Assembly: GCA_964251665.1 (NCBI GenBank) | Contig: CAXUKO010000004.1 | Coordinates: 186,001-250,000 of the forward strand | Reading direction: 5' to 3' | DNA length: 64,000 nt | Origin: JBBQLG01 sp964251665 | GTDB taxonomy: Bacteria; Bacteroidota; Bacteroidia; Cytophagales; Spirosomataceae | Shown here: piece after piece, positions 17,420 through 26,215 of the stretch | Numbering within the stretch: the first letter of the stretch is position 1 | How the letters are laid out: the number at the start of each line of letters is the position of its first letter | Translations under genes and position numbers: made by a program | Notes under the pieces: model-generated | What the model saw: only the letters and a program-made list of their open reading frames with translations | Told to the model about the DNA's origin: nothing | Databases searched by the model: none

Positions 17420-17596
17420 TTATGAGGACTTCGCTGATGTTGGAGCGGGGTCGAGTTTAGTGCCTTTCAGCAGTCTGGTTAACCGGTCAATTTTATGCTG
17501 AAAAAGCACCTTATTGCCATCTCCCCCCACGACAACTTTGTCTGTGACAAGCTTACCACTTACTTTCTCCTGAACGTTGTCTTTTAGTTTGTTCAT
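17420..17596 (-). CDS. Small hypothetical protein of 58 residues
   Basis: ATG at 17596 to TAA at 17420 gives a basic protein MNKLKDNVQEKVSGKLVTDK..., with VVVGGDGNKVLFQHKIDRLT and a Ser/Ala tail. No family is recognised. Its start overlaps (ATGA) the stop that the upstream DUF6934-like frame would reach if the T7 run in it were one base shorter, which suggests the two once formed a coupled pair. Confidence 0.5.
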   Translation of the reverse strand: MNKLKDNVQEKVSGKLVTDKVVVGGDGNKVLFQHKIDRLTRLLKGTKLDPAPTSAKSS

Positions 17597-17644
17597 GGTT
17601 GATTAGGATAAGATTCTGCGTCTAACGATAAACGCAAGTGAGCG

Positions 17645-17896
17645 TCAAAAAAAGCTAAATAGTGTTTGAATAACGGTTGCCATAACTTTTCGCCCATCAC
17701 CGTTATTTGACACTATACTATCGCTGACCTGACCGGTCTCTTTATCAAGATCACCGAAGCCCAAGTTCCACATTCTCAACTGAGCCAGGTAGGTGTACTC
17801 TACCACTTTTTGTATGTCTCCCTTCGTACCCTTGCTGACAAATTCGTAATGAAGTTGATCTGCCGAAGTGGCAACGTCATACCCCGCCTGATTCAT
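17645..17896 (-). CDS. DUF6934-like protein, truncated
   Basis: An 83-residue frame starting MNQAGYDVATSADQLHYEFV and continuing SKGTKGDIQKVVEYT, NLGFGDLDKETGQ, and SNNGDGRKVMATVIQTLFSFF. This fits the N-terminal half of DUF6934, a Bacteroidota family of about 150 residues, where FGD..TGe..D..vsnNGD..KVlATV is the main motif. The usual C-terminal half with the GST..RTRLY motif is absent. The stop follows a T7 run; one base less would give 18 extra residues ending in TGA at the next gene's ATG, but those residues are not family-like. It is probably a broken gene. Confidence 0.55.
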   Translation of the reverse strand: MNQAGYDVATSADQLHYEFVSKGTKGDIQKVVEYTYLAQLRMWNLGFGDLDKETGQVSDSIVSNNGDGRKVMATVIQTLFSFF

Positions 17897-17932
17897 GAAT
17901 AGTGGATTTGGTTACCAAAATCTAAAATATGC

Positions 17933-17980
17933 AAAAAGTGCACGAAGAAAGCCCGGTAGGAGTTCCTTCATGCACTTTTT
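17933..17980 (-). terminator. Hairpin terminator after the ABC-F gene
   Basis: Arms AAAAAGTGCACGAAG and CTTCATGCACTTTTT pair with one mismatch around an 18-base loop, 15 bp beyond the stop of the minus-strand ABC-F gene, with a T tract on that strand. The flanking A and T runs would let it act in both directions. Confidence 0.75.
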
Positions 17981-17994
17981 GTCTCTCTTCTTAA

Positions 17995-19629
17995 CTACAC
18001 CAGCACGCCCTTGTACAGGGCTTCGCGCTGCTCCTTCACGCGGGGGTCGCTGAGGAATTCGTCGTAGGTCATCAGCTTGTCCAACATGCCACTGGGCGTG
18101 ATCTCGATGATGCGGTTGGCGATGGTCTGCACAAACTGGTGGTCATGCGAGGTGAACAGCACCGGCCCCTTTACATCAGCCAGCCCGTTGTTGAGCGACT
18201 CGATGGATTCGAGGTCGAGGTGGTTCGTTGGCTCGTCCAGCATGACTAAGTTGGCACCCGACAGCATCATCTTCGACAGCATACACCGGACTTTTTCGCC
18301 CCCGGATAACACACTCGCTTTCTTCAGCGACTCTTCGCCCGAGAAGAGCATCCGGCCCAGGAAACCCCGGATAAAGCTCTCGTCTTTTTCCGCCGAAAAC
18401 TGCCGCAGCCAGTCAACCAGGTTCAGGTCGGTCTGGAAGAATTTATCCTTTTCGGTGTCGTTCGGGAAGTACGACATCGTGATCGTGACACCCCATTTGA
18501 ACGTGCCCGAATCGGCCTTGCGCTCACCGGCCAGAATATCGAACAACGCCGATACGGCCAGCCCATCGCGGCTGAAAAAGAAAATCTTGTCATCCTTTTT
18601 CATCGAGAACGACAGGTTTTTGAACAGCAATGTGCCGTCTTCGGCGGTATAGCTGAGGTTTTCGACCGTCAGAATCTGGTCGCCCGGCTCGCGTTCGGGC
18701 TTAAAGCTGATGTACGGGTACTTCCGCGACGAGGGCTGAATGTCGTCGATGGTCAGTTTTTCCAGCAGCTTGGCCCGCGACGTAGCCTGTTTCGACTTGG
18801 AAGCATTGGCCGAGAAGCGACGGATGAAATCTTCGAGTTCTTTCCGCTTGTCCTCCGTCTTTTTGTTCTGATCCTGCCGTTGCCGCAGGGCCAGCTGACT
18901 CGATTCGTACCAGAATGTATAGTTGCCGGGGTATAGCTTCACTTTGGCGAAGTCAACGTCTACAATCTGGGTACAGACCTGATCGAGGAAGTGACGGTCG
19001 TGGGAGACCACAATCACCGTGTTGTTGAAGTTGGCCAGGAAGTTTTCGAGCCACAGCACCGACTCCACATCGAGGTTGTTGGTCGGCTCGTCAAGCAGCA
19101 GAATATCGGGGTTGCCGAACAGGGCCTGCGCCAGCAGTACCCGTACTTTCTCGGAGCCGTTGAGGTCCGAAACGAGCGAATAATGCAGGTCTTCCTTGAT
19201 ACCCAGACCAGATAGCAGCGCGGCCGCATCAGATTCGGCATCCCAGCCGTTCATCTCGGCAAATTCGGTTTCGAGGGTAGCGGCCCGTTCGCCATCGGCA
19301 TCCGAGAAATCCTCTTTAGCGTAAAGCGCGTCTTTTTCCTGAGAGATTTCGTACAGGCGTTTGTTGCCCATCACCACGGTTTGCAGCACCGGAAACTCAT
19401 CGAACGCCGACTGATTCTGGTTCAGCACCGACATCCGTTCACCCACGCCCAGCGTAACCGACCCGCTCTGCGATTCGATGTCGCCCGACAGGATTTTCAG
19501 AAATGTGGACTTGCCCGCACCATTGGCGCCGATGACACCGTAGCAGTTGCCGGGCAGGAATTTAATATTTACATCGTCGAAGAGCACCCGCTTACCAAAG
19601 CGGAGCGAGACGTTTTGTACCGTAATCAT
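17995..19629 (-). CDS. ABC-F family ribosome-associated ATPase (YbiT-like)
   Basis: A 544-residue soluble protein with two ATPase domains and no membrane part. Domain 1 starts MITVQNVSLRFGKRVLF with Walker A GANGAGKST near residue 33, signature LNGSEKVR and Walker B ILLLDEPTNNLD. A charged linker of about 80 residues with RQRQDQNKKTEDKRKEL follows, as in ABC-F proteins. In domain 2 the Walker A position reads FFSRDGLAVSAL near residue 350 and lacks the GKS/T core, while the signature LSGGEKVR and Walker B MLDEPTNHLD are intact. The family works in the ribosomal E site. An AGGAGG site lies 10 bp before the ATG, unusual for this phylum. Confidence 0.9.
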   Translation of the reverse strand: MITVQNVSLRFGKRVLFDDVNIKFLPGNCYGVIGANGAGKSTFLKILSGDIESQSGSVTLGVGERMSVLNQNQSAFDEFPVLQTVVMGNKRLYEISQEKDALYAKEDFSDADGERAATLETEFAEMNGWDAESDAAALLSGLGIKEDLHYSLVSDLNGSEKVRVLLAQALFGNPDILLLDEPTNNLDVESVLWLENFLANFNNTVIVVSHDRHFLDQVCTQIVDVDFAKVKLYPGNYTFWYESSQLALRQRQDQNKKTEDKRKELEDFIRRFSANASKSKQATSRAKLLEKLTIDDIQPSSRKYPYISFKPEREPGDQILTVENLSYTAEDGTLLFKNLSFSMKKDDKIFFFSRDGLAVSALFDILAGERKADSGTFKWGVTITMSYFPNDTEKDKFFQTDLNLVDWLRQFSAEKDESFIRGFLGRMLFSGEESLKKASVLSGGEKVRCMLSKMMLSGANLVMLDEPTNHLDLESIESLNNGLADVKGPVLFTSHDHQFVQTIANRIIEITPSGMLDKLMTYDEFLSDPRVKEQREALYKGVLV

Positions 19630-19657
19630 TGGCGTATCCTCCTGTTGAATTGAAGAG

Positions 19658-19665
19658 CAAAGATA
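19658..19665 (-). promoter_or_regulatory. -7 box (TATCTTTG) for the ABC-F gene
   Basis: On the minus strand the bases read TATCTTTG, 28 bp before the ATG at 19629. The short leader carries the AGGAGG ribosome site, so this gene looks strongly expressed. Confidence 0.5.
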
Positions 19666-19734
19666 CGAAAAAATGGCCGGGGTGCGTGCCGATATGCCCC
19701 CGGAATACCTGAATCCGAAACCACTCGATCCCCC

Positions 19735-22266
19735 TTATCGCCGGAGCAGCCTGCCGGGATGCGCGCCCGTGGACTTCTGCCCCCGGTACACCAGTTGCCC
19801 GGCCACCCAGACCGCTTCGATACCCGTCGATAGGGCCGTATTGTCGCCAATGCGGGCGTTGTCCTGTACCGTGTCGGGATTGAAAAGTACCAGATCGGCG
19901 TAGTAACCCGGTGCAATCAGGCCCCGGTTTTGCAGACCCAACTGCTCAGCTGCCAGCCCCGTCATCTTGTAAATGGCCGTTTCGAGCGGCATTACTTTCT
20001 GGTCGCGCACGTAGCGGCCCAGCACGCGCGTGAACGCCCCATAGCCGCGTGGATGACCGCTGTAGGCTCCATCGGAGCAGACCGTTGTGTGCGGCCAGGC
20101 CAGAAAATCAGCTACGTCCGGCTCATCCATCGACTTTCCCATGATGCCCTCGACGCCTTCTGCATCGGGGTTTTTTACCGAGAAAGCGGAGGCTTCGGCC
20201 ACCAACCCCATGAGCGTCTGGGCGGGCTTTTCGTGCCGGAGCCGGGCAATGTCATCAACGGTTTTTCCGGCATATGCCGGATTAGCCGCAAAGCGTACCA
20301 GCACCGACTGCGCCGGATCGAAAAGCTGACTGACGGCAAACTCGGCACTGACCGGGTTGGCATAGTCGCGTTTGGGAAACAATACCCGCAGGGTAGACAT
20401 CCAGTAATCATACGGGTAGCAGTCGGCGGTGATGTTAATGCCCTCGGCGCGGGCCTGTTCGAGTTGGGCGAGTATCCGGCCCGACTGCCCCCACTGCCTG
20501 CGCAGGGCTATTTTGATATGCGAAATCTGCACCGGCATCTTCGTGATGCGGCCAATCTGGATAATCTCGTCCACGGCATCGTCCAGCATCATGTCTTCAC
20601 TACGGATGTGGCTGATGTATCGTCCGCCCGAATCGGCCGCAACCTGCGCCAGTTGAAGCACTTCGTCGCGGTTGGAGAAAAAGGCCGATTCGTATTCCAG
20701 CCCCGTCGACAACCCCAGTGAACCACGACTTAATTCCTGCCGCAAGAGGGCCTTCATGCGGGCGATTTCGTCGGGTTTTGCCGTTCGGTAGAGCCCGTTG
20801 ACGCCCATGACGCGTTGCCTGAGCATGGCATGGCCGGTGTAACTGGCCAGATTAACGGCTACGGGTTGCCGCGTCAGCCGGGCCAGCAGCGTATCCATTG
20901 GCGTGCCACTGCCGTCCTGCCCCACAACAATGGTCGTAATGCCCTGACTTACCACCGGCAGCGCATCGGGTTTCAGGCCCCAGTCGTGATGGCTGTGGCT
21001 GTCGATGAAACCGGGAGCCAGTACCAGCCCGTGCCCATCGGTAACCGGCTCATTTGGAAAGGCGCTCAGGTCGCCGATTTCCTGAATTCGGTCGTTCTGG
21101 AGTCGTACCGACGCGCTTTTAGCCGCTATACCTGCTCCGTCGATCAGCCGGATATTGGTGATCAACTGGGTTTGGGGAAGTGGGAATGGTTTGCCTTCCA
21201 GCGTCTCACGGGCCACTTGCCGGGCAGTGTCATTCGTATCATTACTGAGTACGATCAGCGTTTGTTTATGGTCAACATACCGAACAATGACATTCCGAAA
21301 GCCAACCCAGCTACCGGTATGCGCCAGTATCTCGCCGTCGTTTTCGATAAACCAGCCAAAGCCGTAAGGATGGGTCGTTTTGTTGTTGAGCGTCACGGGC
21401 GTAAAGGCTTCGCGCAGGGTACTGGCTTTAACCAGCTTTTCGGTGTACAACGCCTGGTCCCAAAGCAGCAGGTCGTCGGCGGAAGCATACACATTACCAT
21501 CACCCACCACGCCATCCAGCCGAATCAGATCGGCCGGTACGTTTTTGCCTCCTTCCCGACTGAAACCAAACACCCGGTTGCGGGGCGCTGTACGGCTTTT
21601 GTGGTAGTAGATGTAGGTATTGGCCAGTTTGAGCGGGCGGACAATGTTCTGCTCGAAAAACGTTTCGATGGGCATACCGCCGAGTTTGGTAATGATCGAT
21701 CCCAGCAGGACGTAGCCGGTATTACAGTATTCCCACCGGTCGCCGGGCTGAAACAGCAGGGGCGGTTTGTACTGATGCAGTAGCTGAAGCATCCCGTCAT
21801 TGGTCAGCGTATCGAGCGGACCAAGGTATCGCTGCGCCAGGTCGAAATAGTCGGGCAGGCCCGAGGTGTGGGTCAGCAACTGCCGCACAGTGATGCTTTC
21901 GTAAGGAAAATCGGGCAGGTACGTTTGTACCCGTTCGTCATAGCGCAGCCTGCCGTGTTCCTGCAACTGCATAATCATCATGGCCATAAACTGCTTGGAC
22001 ACCGACGCCAGGTTGAAGGCGGAGTGCGTTGTCAGCGGTTCATTGGTGGCAATATTGGCCGTGCCCAACGCCCTTGTGTAGCGCACCTTGCCCTGTTCGG
22101 CAACCAGCACGACGCCGTTAAACATCGCCCGGCTGTGCAGCACCGTCAGCACCGAGTCGACGGTTTTCAGGCGGGGTACCAGCGCCGGGCTAACCGGCTG
22201 AGCCGCAACGCCGGTACCAATGACAAGGCAAAAGAGAAGGAGGGAGCAGGAATAACGATAGCGCAT
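19735..22266 (-). CDS. Fusion of beta-lactamase-type serine hydrolase and N-acyl-D-amino acid deacylase
   Basis: An 843-residue exported protein. The signal peptide ends near residue 22. Residues 35 to about 355 are a class C beta-lactamase/DD-peptidase-like domain: Ser88-V-S-Lys91, Tyr180-C-Asn182 and HTG (316-318). From about residue 366 a second enzyme begins, with the metal-dependent amidohydrolase entry LITNIRLIDG and GFIDSHSHHD (419-428), then the D-aminoacylase features SRGSLGLSTGLEYE, ISHIRSED, VQISHIKI and a C-terminal GYYADLVLFNP. Both halves have complete active sites. The first class cuts D-peptides or D-Ala esters, the second N-acyl-D-amino acids. The gene is divergent from the DUF1611/epimerase pair. 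Confidence 0.88.
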   Translation of the reverse strand: MRYRYSCSLLLFCLVIGTGVAAQPVSPALVPRLKTVDSVLTVLHSRAMFNGVVLVAEQGKVRYTRALGTANIATNEPLTTHSAFNLASVSKQFMAMMIMQLQEHGRLRYDERVQTYLPDFPYESITVRQLLTHTSGLPDYFDLAQRYLGPLDTLTNDGMLQLLHQYKPPLLFQPGDRWEYCNTGYVLLGSIITKLGGMPIETFFEQNIVRPLKLANTYIYYHKSRTAPRNRVFGFSREGGKNVPADLIRLDGVVGDGNVYASADDLLLWDQALYTEKLVKASTLREAFTPVTLNNKTTHPYGFGWFIENDGEILAHTGSWVGFRNVIVRYVDHKQTLIVLSNDTNDTARQVARETLEGKPFPLPQTQLITNIRLIDGAGIAAKSASVRLQNDRIQEIGDLSAFPNEPVTDGHGLVLAPGFIDSHSHHDWGLKPDALPVVSQGITTIVVGQDGSGTPMDTLLARLTRQPVAVNLASYTGHAMLRQRVMGVNGLYRTAKPDEIARMKALLRQELSRGSLGLSTGLEYESAFFSNRDEVLQLAQVAADSGGRYISHIRSEDMMLDDAVDEIIQIGRITKMPVQISHIKIALRRQWGQSGRILAQLEQARAEGINITADCYPYDYWMSTLRVLFPKRDYANPVSAEFAVSQLFDPAQSVLVRFAANPAYAGKTVDDIARLRHEKPAQTLMGLVAEASAFSVKNPDAEGVEGIMGKSMDEPDVADFLAWPHTTVCSDGAYSGHPRGYGAFTRVLGRYVRDQKVMPLETAIYKMTGLAAEQLGLQNRGLIAPGYYADLVLFNPDTVQDNARIGDNTALSTGIEAVWVAGQLVYRGQKSTGAHPGRLLRR

Positions 22267-22483
22267 ACAGGAGCCGAAGAAAATCAGGGGAATATACGTT
22301 CAGGACGCAATTTAATTAGGGCCAATTGCCATATTGCCATAAACTATTTCTATAGCCCGACTATTGACACGGGTACGCTGATCATTGTGCTGTGCATCAA
22401 GCATGATTTTGGTCTAATTCATACTTGCTCATCGCAGTCATAAAAATCAGCGGTCTATTCCCGTTAATGCAGCTCTTTTTCGT

Positions 22484-23548
22484 ATGACAAACCGCGCCAT
22501 TCTGCTCACCGACGGCCTGCTGACCACCTCCGATGCCAAAACGGCCCACGGCCTGATTCGGGGCACCGACCGCTATACAATCGTTGGCGTAGTCGACGCG
22601 CCCACCGCCGGACAGGATGCCGGTACGGTATTGGACGGACACCCCCGGAATATTCCGATTTTTGCCACCGTTGATCAGGCCCTAACGCTGGCCGAACCGA
22701 TAGCCTGTGCCATTGTGGCGGTAGCTACGGTGGGAGGCGTGTTGCCCCCGACGATGCTGACGGCTATTAAGCGCTGCCTCGAACACGGCCTGACGATTGT
22801 GAACGGGCTGCACGAGTTTCTGAACGACAAACCCGAACTGGTTGCACTCGCCGGGCAGTACGGTGGCCGGCTCATCGACGTGCGACGGCCCAAACCCCGT
22901 CATGAACTCCACTTCTGGACGGGGGAGATCAACCAAATTACTGCTCCGGTTATTGCCGTTTTGGGGACAGACTGCGCCCTGGGCAAGCGCACCACCGCCC
23001 GCCTGATTCGGGAAGCCTGTGGCCGGGCGGGGCTGAATGCCCAGCTCATTTATACCGGTCAAACCGGCTGGCTGCAGGGCGTACAGCATGGCTTTATTGT
23101 CGACTCGACGCTGAACGATTTTGTCTCGGGTGAACTGGAACACGCGCTGGTGTCGTGCTGGCGCGAAACAGGGGCAGACCTGTTGCTCATCGAAGGGCAG
23201 GCTGCCCTCCGCAATCCGAGTGGGCCGTGCGGTTCCGAATTGCTGGTGTCGGGCAATGCCCGGCATGTCGTGCTGGTACACGCGCCCAAACGGACGTATT
23301 ACGACCATGATCCTGCCTGGGGTAAAATTCCATCCGCTGCGTCTGAAATCGCCTTGATTCGGGCGTACAATTCGGAGGTAATTGCGCTCGCTCTGAATAC
23401 CGAAGATTGTAGCGAACAGGAAGCATACGCGTACCAGAAGCAGTACGCTGATCAGTTCGGCATTCCGGTGCTGTTACCCCTACAACAGGGCATTGACCCG
23501 TTGCTGCCTTTATTGCAGGCACTACTTTCCCGAACTCATGCGCATTAA
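22484..23548 (+). CDS. DUF1611 P-loop protein, DgcN-like
   Basis: A 354-residue cytoplasmic protein. An N-terminal Rossmann-like part (to about 130) precedes the P-loop domain, whose loop reads GTDCALGKRTTA (161-172). LLIEGQAALRNP and YDHDPAWGKIP are further conserved DUF1611 segments. A DUF1611 protein paired with a dipeptide epimerase was shown to be a D-glutamate N-acetyltransferase (DgcN) working with an N-acetyl-D-glutamate racemase (DgcA); the same pairing occurs here, with the stop overlapping the epimerase start by 11 bases. That this copy does the same reaction is inferred from the pairing. Confidence 0.82.
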   Translation: MTNRAILLTDGLLTTSDAKTAHGLIRGTDRYTIVGVVDAPTAGQDAGTVLDGHPRNIPIFATVDQALTLAEPIACAIVAVATVGGVLPPTMLTAIKRCLEHGLTIVNGLHEFLNDKPELVALAGQYGGRLIDVRRPKPRHELHFWTGEINQITAPVIAVLGTDCALGKRTTARLIREACGRAGLNAQLIYTGQTGWLQGVQHGFIVDSTLNDFVSGELEHALVSCWRETGADLLLIEGQAALRNPSGPCGSELLVSGNARHVVLVHAPKRTYYDHDPAWGKIPSAASEIALIRAYNSEVIALALNTEDCSEQEAYAYQKQYADQFGIPVLLPLQQGIDPLLPLLQALLSRTHAH

Positions 23549-24605
23549 AGCAATTCAGGCTTTTCTCCGAAATCTGGCCCTCACCAAGCCATACACCATC
23601 GCCTGGGAAACAACATCGTCGGTCGAGAATGTCTTTCTGTCCATCGAACTCGACAACGGCATGGTTGGGCTTGGCGCGGCCAATCCCTCCCCGGAAGTCG
23701 TCGGTGAATCACCGGAACAGGCGTTGCTGAACCTGCAAAGTGAGTGGGTATCGGGGTTGATTGGGCAGGATATCCGGTGTTTTCAGCAGCTGATCGACAA
23801 TGCACAGCGGCAGTTTCCGCACGCGCCCGGCACCGTGGCTGCGCTGGATATTGCCCTGCACGATGCGTTCGGGCAGTATCTGGGCGTGCCGCTGGTGCAG
23901 TTTTACGGGCAAAAAATCCGTTCACTGCCTACCTCCGTTACCATCGGCATCATGACCGTAGCCGATACCCTGACCGAAGCGGCTGATTACTACCGGCAGG
24001 GGTTTCGGGTGCTGAAAGTGAAAACAGGCCTGAACGTTGCCGAAGATATTGAGCGCGTGCTGAAACTTCGGGAGCGGTACGGGCAGCACCTGACCATCCG
24101 GGTCGATGCCAATCAGGGCTATTCGCTGGCTGAGTTGACCCGTTTTCTGGCCGAAACCACTATGGCCGGGGTTGAACTGATCGAGCAGCCGCTGCCCGTC
24201 GGGCGGGACGATGAACTGCTGCCACTGCCCGCTGCCACCCGACAGCTACTCGTAGCGGATGAATCGCTCAAAGACCCCAAAACGGCTCTCTGGCTGGCGC
24301 AGCAGCCGCAACGCTTCGGTACGTTCAATATTAAGTTAATGAAATGCGGAGGAATCCGGGCCGCGCTCGCCATCGCCACCATTGCCCGAACGGCTGACAT
24401 GGCGCTTTTCTGGGGGTGTAACGACGAGAGTCGGGTGAGCATCACGGCGGCTCTTCACGCGGCCTTTGCCAGTGCCCATACCCGGTACATCGACCTCGAT
24501 GGTAGTTTCGACCTGGCCGAAGACATTGTTTCGGGGGGATTCGTTGTCGAGAACGGGTTGATGCGCCCAACCGGTGGGGCCGGGCTGGGGTTGATTCGCT
24601 TGTAA
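23538..24605 (+). CDS. Dipeptide epimerase / N-acyl amino acid racemase (DgcA-like), enolase superfamily
   Basis: A 355-residue enolase-superfamily enzyme of the muconate-lactonizing subgroup. The start ATG lies inside the last codons of the DUF1611 gene. Active-site residues in order: Lys160 and Lys162 in LKVKTG, Asp190 in RVDANQGYS, Glu216 in LIEQPLP, Asp241 in VADESL and Lys266 in NIKLMKCGG. The KxK and the second Lys fit 1,1-proton transfer as in L-Ala-D/L-Glu epimerases; TRYIDLDGSFDL near the end is also typical of those. With DUF1611 beside it, N-acetyl-D-glutamate racemase is an equal option. A fragment of a close relative lies at 33649-33741. Confidence 0.87.
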   Translation: MRIKAIQAFLRNLALTKPYTIAWETTSSVENVFLSIELDNGMVGLGAANPSPEVVGESPEQALLNLQSEWVSGLIGQDIRCFQQLIDNAQRQFPHAPGTVAALDIALHDAFGQYLGVPLVQFYGQKIRSLPTSVTIGIMTVADTLTEAADYYRQGFRVLKVKTGLNVAEDIERVLKLRERYGQHLTIRVDANQGYSLAELTRFLAETTMAGVELIEQPLPVGRDDELLPLPAATRQLLVADESLKDPKTALWLAQQPQRFGTFNIKLMKCGGIRAALAIATIARTADMALFWGCNDESRVSITAALHAAFASAHTRYIDLDGSFDLAEDIVSGGFVVENGLMRPTGGAGLGLIRL

Positions 24606-24680
24606 TGAAGAGCAGGCAACGATAGCAGTCTGTCCTCATCTGTAGCGCCTGAAGGGCGCGAAGCTCGGCTGCTTCTAACA

Positions 24681-24727
24681 AAAAATCGGGTTCTAAACGT
24701 AGCCGCATTCACTACGTTTAGAACCCG
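24681..24727 (-). terminator. Terminator of the RND efflux operon
   Basis: Perfect 16-base arms (24687-24702 and 24712-24727) around a 9-base loop, with a run of A before the left arm, which is a T run after the hairpin on the minus strand. It is 25 bp past the stop of the outer membrane channel gene. On the plus strand it is also downstream of the epimerase gene. Confidence 0.85.
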
Positions 24728-24751
24728 GATAGACCTGTTGATCGTCTGTTT

Positions 24752-26215
24752 TTAATTCCAGCCGCCACCCAGTGCCCGGTACATACTGACCATGGCATTC
24801 AACTGCTGCACTTTGGTTTCGATCAACTGAAATCTGGACTCCAGCGCATCCCGCTGGGTAAACAGAACTTCGGTGTAATCGGCCCGGGCCGCGTTGAAAA
24901 GCGTATTCGAGATTGTAACCGACTGCGTGAGTGCCGCCACCTGCCGCGATTTGGTATCGTAACTTTTTTCCAGGTTACTGATATTGGATAGCTGGTTGGC
25001 CACCTCGATGTAGGCATTTAAGACGGTACGCTCGTACTGATATGCTGCCTGGGTCTGCCGGGCGTTGGCGCTGTAATACGCAGCTATGATGCCATTCCGG
25101 TTGATCCAGGGACCGGCTAAACCGCCCGCCAGCGAGAACAGGATGGATTCGGGGTTGAACAGCAGCGTTGGGTTGTACGCGTTGAAGCCGACAGCCGCCG
25201 AAATATTCAGCGACGGATAAAAGTCGGCTTTCGCCACCTTTATATCCAGTTTAGCGGCCATCAAATTCAACTCAGCCTGTTTAATGTCGGGCCGGTTTTC
25301 CAGCAGCTGCGACGGTATGCCGGTGCGAACAACAGCCGGTACGAGGGTGCTGAAGTCCTGTGAATTGCGGGCAATGGGCTGCTGCGGGTAGCGACCCGTC
25401 AGAAAGTTGATCCGGTTCTCAGTTTCAACGATTCGCTGCTGAATACCATACTGCAGGCCCTGCGTATTAAGCACCTGGGCTTCAAACCGGCGTACGGCCA
25501 GCTCGGTAACCCGGGCCGATTCTTTCTGCGTCCGCACTAATTGCAGCGCATTATTCTGATTCACGAGGTTCTGCTGAACGATAGCCAGCTCATTATCGAG
25601 CCCCAGCAGTTCGAAATAAGAAGTGGCGATTTCGGACACCAGATTGGTGATGGCGAAGTTTCGACCTTCTATGCTCGACTGATACCGGAGGATCGCTGCT
25701 TTCTTGGCCGTGCGCAGTTTACGCCAGATGTCAACCTCCCAGCTCGCCGTTGGCCCCAGCAGAAAGTTGGGCAGGAATTGGGGTCTTGGCCGTCCCTCCG
25801 CAATCTCGGTATTCGCTTCCAGGGCCCCCGTGTTGGTGAATCGGCCAACCCGGTCCACACCGGCCGCACCACCAATACCAACAAAGGGCAGGTACGCCCC
25901 CTGACGGGCCCGGATTTCGTTGTTGGCAATCGCAATCTCCTGCTGGGTGATGTTCAGCTCCTGGTTGTTTTTCAGGGCTGTTTCAATCAGGGCATTCAGG
26001 TTGGGATCGGTAAAAAACTCCGACCACCGGATTTTACCCGTGTTGGTGGAGTCCTGCGAGTTATTGTAACTCGCAGGAACGGTTCTATTCTCTGTTCGGG
26101 TGATCAGGGCCGGCGTTTTGCAGCCCGCAACGGCGAGCAGCAGGCAGCCGACCGGTACGCCGACGCGACCCAGCCATGTGCGGCCCAGACCTTTATACAT
26201 GCGCATTTTCAACAT
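24752..26215 (-). CDS. Outer membrane efflux lipoprotein (NodT/OprM type)
   Basis: A 487-residue TolC-family channel. The N-terminus is basic, then hydrophobic with LLLAVAGC, a lipobox with Cys about residue 32. The mature part has the family's repeated helical layout: ALKNNQELNITQQEIAIANNEIRA, PSWEVDIWRKLRTAKKAA-like segments, ENRPDIKQAELNLMAAKLD and ISAAVGFNAYNP. It forms a trimeric channel through the outer membrane and peptidoglycan-side duct for the RND pump. Its start overlaps the pump gene's end by 23 bases. In-frame ATGs at codons 4 and 6 are alternative starts. Confidence 0.9.
   Translation of the reverse strand: MLKMRMYKGLGRTWLGRVGVPVGCLLLAVAGCKTPALITRTENRTVPASYNNSQDSTNTGKIRWSEFFTDPNLNALIETALKNNQELNITQQEIAIANNEIRARQGAYLPFVGIGGAAGVDRVGRFTNTGALEANTEIAEGRPRPQFLPNFLLGPTASWEVDIWRKLRTAKKAAILRYQSSIEGRNFAITNLVSEIATSYFELLGLDNELAIVQQNLVNQNNALQLVRTQKESARVTELAVRRFEAQVLNTQGLQYGIQQRIVETENRINFLTGRYPQQPIARNSQDFSTLVPAVVRTGIPSQLLENRPDIKQAELNLMAAKLDIKVAKADFYPSLNISAAVGFNAYNPTLLFNPESILFSLAGGLAGPWINRNGIIAAYYSANARQTQAAYQYERTVLNAYIEVANQLSNISNLEKSYDTKSRQVAALTQSVTISNTLFNAARADYTEVLFTQRDALESRFQLIETKVQQLNAMVSMYRALGGGWN

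Noticed and set aside
20815..21783. 322-residue plus-strand frame opposite the fusion gene
   Set aside because: It lies within the serine hydrolase part of the fusion on the other strand and shows no motif.
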